Assembly: GCF_016808335.1 (NCBI RefSeq)
Contig: NC_053150.1
Location: 31,513,238 to 31,577,237 of the forward strand
Length of the DNA: 64,000 nt
Direction of reading: 5' to 3'
Source: Panicum virgatum
Lineage: Eukaryota > Streptophyta > Magnoliopsida > Poales > Poaceae
Each line of letters opens with the position of its first letter. Position 1 is the stretch's first letter. A program made the translations under genes and the position numbers. Shown here piece by piece: positions 58,508 to 64,000 of this stretch. The notes under the pieces were generated by a model. The model saw nothing but the letters and a program-made list of their open reading frames with translations. It had not been told where the DNA came from and searched no databases.

Positions 58508-59963
58508 CACTACTACTAAAACAGTTTCAAAGGACGGGTAAAAACATATTTTAGGGGTGAGCTTAATATCTGCCCTAGAAATAGATTTATAGGGGCGCGC
58601 GAAGGGCATGGCTTGCCTCTGGAAATGGATTTTCAAGGTGGGTCACGCGACCCGCCCCATACAGATTGAATAAAAAACAAAAATAAAGATCACCGGCATC
58701 AGCTGCTCCGAGCTGCTGCTGCTCTCCGTGCCGACACACGTGCCGTTGTTGTGTTCGCACCGTGGCACCACGCCACTCCGCGCCGCTCGTGCCCCTACCA
58801 CGCGCCACACGCCAAGCTGCCCTTGTGCACCGAGCCGCCCACCATGCACCCCGCGCCATGCCATGGGCCGCACTGTGTGCCGCGCCACGCATCACGACCC
58901 CATGACACGCACCGCGGCCCCACGCCAAGCCCCTCCTGCTCCGCGACGTTGGCTGGTAGCCAAGATGTGCCGGCCCTGTGCCGAGCTGACACTGCTCTGG
59001 GTCGTGCTGTTTCATGGCCGAACTTGAGGAGGAGCCCCATGCCGCCATCACAGCTCTGAGTAGCCACGCCCCCACGCCACCATCACAGCTCCAGCCACCA
59101 CGGCTCCACGCTGCCATCGGGGCTGGCACTACAAGCGAGAGGAAGGAGAGGGGACGTGGCGGTGGTGTAGAGGCTAGGGAGAAAATGTGGTGTGTGGGAG
59201 AGGAAGAGATGCGTAGAGGACCGATGAGATAAGGAAGAGAGAGGGGGCTGTGCAGTGCATGTGCTACTGCTGCCTTTGCAGAGATAAGAAAGAGAGAGAA
59301 GTACAGGCGTGCATGTGCTTCTGCTACTACTAATACAGTTTCAAAGGATGAGTAAAACCATATTTTTAGGGGCGGATTTTATACTTGCCCTGGAAATAGA
59401 TTTATAGGGGCGCGTGAGGGCATGACCTGCCTCTGGAAAGAGATTTTCAGGGTGGGTGACGTCGCGACCCGCCCCATACTGATTGAATAAAAAACAAAAC
59501 AAAAAAGATCACCGGCAGCTGCTGCTCCCCACACAGACACACGTGTCGCTGCTGCGTTGGCACCGTGGCACCACGCCACCCCATGCCGCTACGTGCGTCG
59601 TGCCCCTACCATGCGCCACGCCCCACAGTGTGCCGCGCCGGAGCCAAGCTGCTCTTGTGCACTGAGCCGCCACCGTGCGCCCCGCGCCATGCCGTTGGCC
59701 ACACTGTGTGCCGCCCCATGCACTGCTTCTGAATTTATTCAGGGGTGGATGATGCCTTTACTCGCCCCTAAAATGGCGCCCCATTTTCAAGGGCGGGCAA
59801 CACCACACCCGCTCTTGAAAATGGTATCACTTTAGCCCCCTAAAAATGCCTTTTCAGGGCCGGGTAACTGCTACAGTAACCTTGCTCCTTTTGAAGGAAT
59901 GAGTTATATTTTGACCCCTCCCTGAAGAAAAGGACATTGCTACAAATTGTGTTTGTAGTAGGG
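58508..59963. mobile_element. CACTA-like non-autonomous element with internal duplication
   Basis: Starts CACTACTACTAAAACAG and ends near TGTTTGTAGTAGG. GGGGCG(G/C)G-rich subterminal units are present. A block at about 58511-58960 recurs at about 59334-59720 (TACTAATACAGTTTCAAAGG, GATTTATAGGGGCGCG, GATTGAATAAAAAACAAA, CGTGGCACCACGCCAC), so one element either duplicated its left part or received a second copy. It has no transposase. It begins 192 bp after the CBP60 stop codon and may overlap that gene's 3' untranslated region. Confidence 0.65.
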
Positions 59964-61439
59964 GTTAGTTTGTTGGCATCTTGTCTCGAGAAAATTGTGG
60001 ATAACTAAAATTGGTCAGACAATGCAATCTAACAAACTGGAGTGTCAGGTTTAAATAGTCAGAGAGCAGAGTTGTATCTGACTTGATTTTTGTATCTGAC
60101 TTGATTTTGTGTAAAGATCTCAACTCCTAACGTAATAAGATATCCTTACCTTATCTATACCTATTTTTTAAAGAAAGTAAGGTTTCCACCTAAATTTTTG
60201 GTTTGGTCTGTCGATTTTGTATCATTAACATGTGGGTCTTAGTCCATCCCGTTTATGTGTCGAACCAGTCATCCGTCCACGATTCGATCACATAGATCCC
60301 TACGAATTAATGAATGGACAACTATACTTATCCGATACTTACACCAATTCTGTTTGTAGCAATGCATGAGCATAATTGCCTTATCTCTACTATTTCTAAA
60401 ACAAGCAATGTTTCTTTACTCCGTCAATAAGAATCCTAATCGAAGTTCGGACAAATCAAAATCCGAATCCTAATCGGAATCCGAATAAATCAACTGAAAT
60501 CCCAATTGGAATAGGGCAATCAATGTCGCTCACAATCGATGCAGGGTTTATACATGATGTGAATGAACATAAATTTGATATTATTATGTAGTCTATCATA
60601 TTACCTGTAGCAATGCATGAGCACTATGCTAGTGATATATAGAGGGCTACTGTGGCTCGAGTGTATGTTGACAGTTAATTTATAGTCGACCGTAGGGAGG
60701 GGCTCCCTACGGTCGATCTTCCGACCATTTTTTTCCTTTTCTAGTAGTTTTTTTATCTTTTTTTGATAAATTTTTTTTCGAAGGCAGTTTCCAAGGAAAT
60801 ATTTAGCGAGAAATGAAAAAAAATTGATGAGAAAATTTAAAATAAAAAGTTTTGAGAAAATATTAGAAGAAAAACTTTTGTATCCAAAACAAAAAACTTT
60901 TCTATCAAAAAATAAAAAAAGTTCATAGTACAATTTTTGAAGAATAAGAAAAAAAACATGCCCCGTCCACTGTCGGCGGCCGCACGGATCCGGCGGCCCT
61001 CCTCGCCGCCGCGCTCTCCCCCACCATGTGCCGCTCGCAAGATCACAGCAAGTCGCGCTTCTCCCTCGCAACTGTTCGCCCTCGCCGTCGCCTCTCCCAC
61101 AGCATGCGCCGGTCGCCACCCCGTCGCAGGCCATAGCCACTCGGCCTCCCGCCACCGACCGCCGCAGGGCGTGCCCCATGCTCCAACCGCTGGCTACTGG
61201 TTGCCGCCCGCCCACAGCCGTGTGGAGCTCTCGCCGCCAGTCGGGCTCTTCGCTGGATCTATCCAGAGGAAATGGAAAGGGGAAAGGGGGAGGGGGAGGC
61301 TGCAAGATGTTGTGCTCTCAGAGGAGTGGGATCAACCATAATTTTTGAAACTTACAATCAACCATAGATTCAGCATTGGGAGTGCATGGAATCAGTCAAA
61401 TATGACTTGCACCTTAACTTTATGTTTCCAAACCCTAGA
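59964..61439. other. Intergenic DNA with hairpin and short direct repeat
   Basis: Contains an 18 bp direct repeat TGTAGCAATGCATGAGCA (60355-60372 and 60606-60623) and a perfect hairpin (separate entry). A GC-rich patch at 60960-61310 gives ORFs on both strands with no recognisable content. Confidence 0.5.
60686..60716. repeat. Perfect 14 bp hairpin
   Basis: TCGACCGTAGGGAG and CTCCCTACGGTCGA flank a GGG loop. It is followed by TTTTTTCCTTTTC on the plus strand, which superficially resembles a terminator, but nothing suggests a gene here. It may be part of a worn transposon end. Confidence 0.9.
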
Positions 61440-61740
61440 TTGCTATTCTTTCATATTGGCCCTATTATCAACCCCCCTCAAATAGCCCCAAATAGCTCAA
61501 GGAGCCAAACAGGGGGCTATTTCAGACTATTTGCTATTTGAGGCTATTTGGGATTGTACCCAATAAAAAAAGTGACATCTCTCTCTTCGTAAAGTGGCAG
61601 CCAGATGATTGGAAAAGTGCTTTAAATGCCAAATAGCCCTTGGATCTAAACACCTTAGGGGCTATTTCATTGGAGAGCTATTTTTATGTACTAAACTTTA
61701 GCCCTCAAAATAACCCTTGCTATTTATCCAAACAGGGTCA
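61440..61740. mobile_element. MITE-like region with CCAAACAGGG phrases
   Basis: GAGCCAAACAGGGGGC near 61502 and ATCCAAACAGGG at the right edge bracket AT-rich DNA with repeated AAATAGCCCC phrases. Such phrases are typical at ends of grass MITEs. The two occurrences are direct rather than inverted, so the structure is unresolved. Confidence 0.35.
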
Positions 61741-61884
61741 TTGTCTTGACAGTGATTGGGGATGACTTTGCTGGCCTGCCAACTCAAAGAAAAACCCAAA
61801 GTGCACTTGTCTTGATGGGGATCCCTCCAGAGCTGTTGTTTGTTGGTTTTCACACATGAATCTGTGTTTTTTTGGGGGGGGGGG

Positions 61885-61990
61885 GGAGAGGAGCTCGCTA
61901 CCATTGTCCCCGGCCTTACAAGAGGCTTAATGCGTGTGCACGTACAGGTTCGAGCCCGGAGCTCCCCACCGGAGACTCCACCAATCATGA
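61885..61990 (+). mobile_element. Possible tRNA-derived SINE
   Basis: GAGCTCGCTACCATTGTCCC leads to GGTTCGAGCC, which resembles the B box of RNA polymerase III promoters, at the spacing expected after an A-box-like segment. No cloverleaf of a true tRNA forms. A poly-G/T tract precedes it. Limits are uncertain. Confidence 0.4.
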
Positions 61991-62323
61991 AAATTGGAGG
62001 CTTCTTTTTTCAGAAGCTGGAGGATCCTGTTTCTATAGATTCGAACCGGCTAACGTACGGCTGGCTCTAATGAAGGTCGGCCGAACGGCCGGCTCTAATG
62101 AAGGTGGGCCGTACGACCGTCCCCTAACTAGAAAATAAATCTAATTAGTAGCTTATTTTCTTAAAATCATTTTTCTATTGTAGGAAATTTGATTTTCGCA
62201 TCTTCTTCTCCTGAGCCGCTGTGCATTTTGTTATACTCAAGCTCCGCACCATATCCTCCTCTTTAATTCAGCAAAACTTCTTAAAATAGTATAAAATAAA
62301 AACAATTTAAAATGAAGGATAAG

Positions 62324-63674
62324 TGTAGCGTCCCCTCATAAGAGAAGACTTAAAAGTGATACAATATCAGTCTCAGGAGGCTGATAACACTTTTATTACA
62401 ACAGATGGTACATCACTGTACAACTCTACGCGGAAGTGGGCAGTGAAGCGCCACTATCGCGAGCATAAAAACTAACACCCACACAACGATATTAACTACG
62501 AAGAGGGGGTCATCAGAGTCTTGCGCCATACGGAGCTTCCTGCGGGTGACCCTATCCACAGGCAAGGTTGGGTGCAGGACGGAACCCCTACTCAATGTCT
62601 TCGGGAACGAAGTCTGGATCTTCGTCTGTAAAAATTAAGAATGGGGTGAGTACAAACGTGAAGCACAACCATGGGAGGCACGTGAAGCTTCTACAGCTTG
62701 CCAAACGGCAGCACGACCATCGTAAAAAGAAACGGAGATCATGGGGAGAAAGAGGAGGCCGAGGGGGTTCCGGTTTGGCAGTTTCGAGCATGGGAGGCGC
62801 AAGTTGGCTCCGGCCTCATGGCAGCCATGGCCGTGGCTTCCTGAGCTTCGTTGAGCTCGTCTCAGGAGAGGAGGCTACGATGGGGATGTGCGGAGTTGAT
62901 GAGAGAAGCTGCCATGGGTCTCACCTTCACCGGGAATGGCTCGAGCGAGGGGACGACTCTCGGTTCTTGTGAGCGGTGGATTAGCTAGTGGAGCGGGAAG
63001 GCTTAGCGAGCACTGGATGGCACGGCGGGGAAGAGAACTCGGCATCACCTTTTATAGGCCGGAGATGGGGATGTAGCCGGGCATGTGCGGCCTCGCGCGG
63101 CGCTGTGCTTGACGGCGCTGCAGCTACGCGTGTGCGGGGCTGGTTGGCGTGGAGCGGCGCGCTGGTGGCCGGCAGCGGGATGCGCGGCGGTCTGCAGCAA
63201 AGTAACGGGTGCGGCAGAGTGAACTGTGGCGAGGTGACGGGTGCGACAGAGCGAACTGTGGTGCGCGTGGTCGCGAGTGACGTGCAGGTGAGGCCAAGAA
63301 GTAAAAGACGTCGACGACGCTGTTCCGAGTGTGCGCGTGCATGCTGCCGCTGTGTCTCAGTGTCCTCGAGAGCAAGTGGTGCAAAGTTTGGTTCATGAAG
63401 CTCGCATCCTTGCAAGTGGCTGCATGCGCATGCTTAAGTGTGCTGCTGCATGTGTGGATGGGGTACGTGTGAGCTCACTTGATGAAGAGAGAAATAGAGA
63501 TTAGGAGATAAAGGGATGCTGATTGGTTCAAGTGTGTGTGAGAGACAATGATGATTAAGTTTGAGGAAGATTTGGCGCACAAGGAGTTGAGCTCAAGAAA
63601 GAGTTTATGCAATTAGATTAAAAAAAAGTCTTGAATTTGAATGATTTTTGAATATGAATTTTTGGGCTGTTACA
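62324..63674 (-). repeat. 3' LTR, 1351 bp
   Basis: Minus strand starts TGTAACAGCCC and ends GGGACGCTACA. The terminal about 320 bp (plus 62324-62640) match the ends of the LTR at 7592-8056 and 570-950. The middle is unrelated to that 3.3 kb LTR. Confidence 0.85.
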
Positions 63675-64000
63675 AACCTACCCCACTTAAAATGAATCTC
63701 GTCCTCGAGATTCGGCTGGCTCCTAAAGAGAATGGGAAACTCCTTCTCCAAGGCATCTTCGCGTTCCCACGTAGCTTCTTCTACAGCGTGTCTTCTCCAT
63801 TGCACTCTGCAATTCCGTACTTCTGAGTTCCTTGTCCTCCTAGTGACAGTGTCCAAAATCTTGACAGGTACTTCCTGGTACTGAAGGTCTATTTGCAGAT
63901 CTATTTCTTCTTCTAACACATGCTCTTTCTCAGGTACCCTCAAACATCTCCTTAGCTGGGATACATGAAACACCGGGTGTATATCTGACATTCCTTCTGG
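63605..64000 (-). CDS. Gypsy pol C-terminus with chromodomain (partial)
   Basis: The visible C-terminus reads MSDIHPVFHVSQLRRCLRVP, then a chromodomain (VPVKILDTVTRRTRN, VEEATWEREDALEKEFPILF), closely parallel to 3822-4240. The frame is open to the window edge and continues through the polypurine tract about 23 codons into the LTR before a stop. It is the end of an integrase that may be intact outside the window. Confidence 0.85.
   Translation of the reverse strand, partial: PEGMSDIHPVFHVSQLRRCLRVPEKEHVLEEEIDLQIDLQYQEVPVKILDTVTRRTRNSEVRNCRVQWRRHAVEEATWEREDALEKEFPILFRSQPNLEDEIHFKWGRFVTAQKFIFKNHSNSRLFFNLIA

Larger units (their letters stand above)
62324..64000 (-). mobile_element. 3' end of a second chromodomain gypsy element
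   Basis: A complete LTR is followed on the right by a polypurine tract (minus GGGGTAGGTT) and the pol 3' end, which runs out of the window. Related to the element at 570-8056 but with a much shorter LTR. Confidence 0.88.

Noticed and set aside
60601..61305. Minus-strand ORF of 234 codons
   Set aside because: Half is Arg/Gly-rich GC filler, half Phe/Leu/Lys-rich AT filler; no domain and abrupt change of composition.
61885..61990. tRNA gene
   Set aside because: B-box-like text is present but no acceptor stem or anticodon arm can be drawn.

Overview
This window is nuclear DNA of a grass (Poaceae), probably a panicoid. The clues are spliced plant genes, Ty3/gypsy elements with chromodomain integrases, CACTA elements whose ends carry alternating TTTTGTCCCGG hairpins, and a three-CRM-domain CRS1 gene whose six exons sum to 714 codons, close to maize CRS1. 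Most of the window is nested transposable elements. Four host genes look intact: an unknown single-exon gene (19.2 kb, +), a small two-exon winged-helix-like gene (39.5 kb, +), the chloroplast splicing factor CRS1 (40.7-44.4 kb, -) and a CBP60 calmodulin-binding protein gene (54.4-58.3 kb, +).

Layout. 1-569 is the end of an LTR inserted in a larger element. 570-8056 is a decayed minus-strand chromodomain gypsy element with a 3.3 kb 3' LTR, broken pol, no recognisable gag and a truncated 5' LTR. 8057-17449 is a plus-strand large retrotransposon derivative with 413 bp LTRs, a gag-like remnant, a 125 bp tandem array and an antisense gene remnant of the putative gypsy-type transposon domain family. 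17450-20498 is low-copy DNA with a hAT MITE and the unknown gene. 20499-37654 is a near-identical 2.75 kb direct duplication (copies A and B) separated exactly by an 11,650 bp CACTA element, which encodes a spliced TNP1-Ulp1 protease protein and a TNP2 transposase. Copy B runs on into a 3.4 kb hAT-type element with an 8 bp target duplication (35541-38949). 38950-44380 holds two convergent host genes. 44381-48032 holds tandem repeats, fold-backs and MITEs. 48033-52423 is a hAT element with a mutated transposase gene and a captured piece of exocyst SEC15. 52432-58316 holds the CBP60 promoter and gene, with a CACTA-like element in an intron. 58508-62323 is non-autonomous transposon debris and intergenic DNA. 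62324-64000 is the 3' end of another minus-strand gypsy element.

The genes do not form a pathway: CRS1 acts in chloroplast intron splicing and CBP60 in calcium/calmodulin-linked transcription. The two most unusual structures are the tandem duplication with a CACTA at its junction and unmarked outer edges, and the SEC15 fragment carried inside a hAT element that also carries its own transposase gene. All coordinates, splice sites and similarities were read by eye; no database search or alignment was run.
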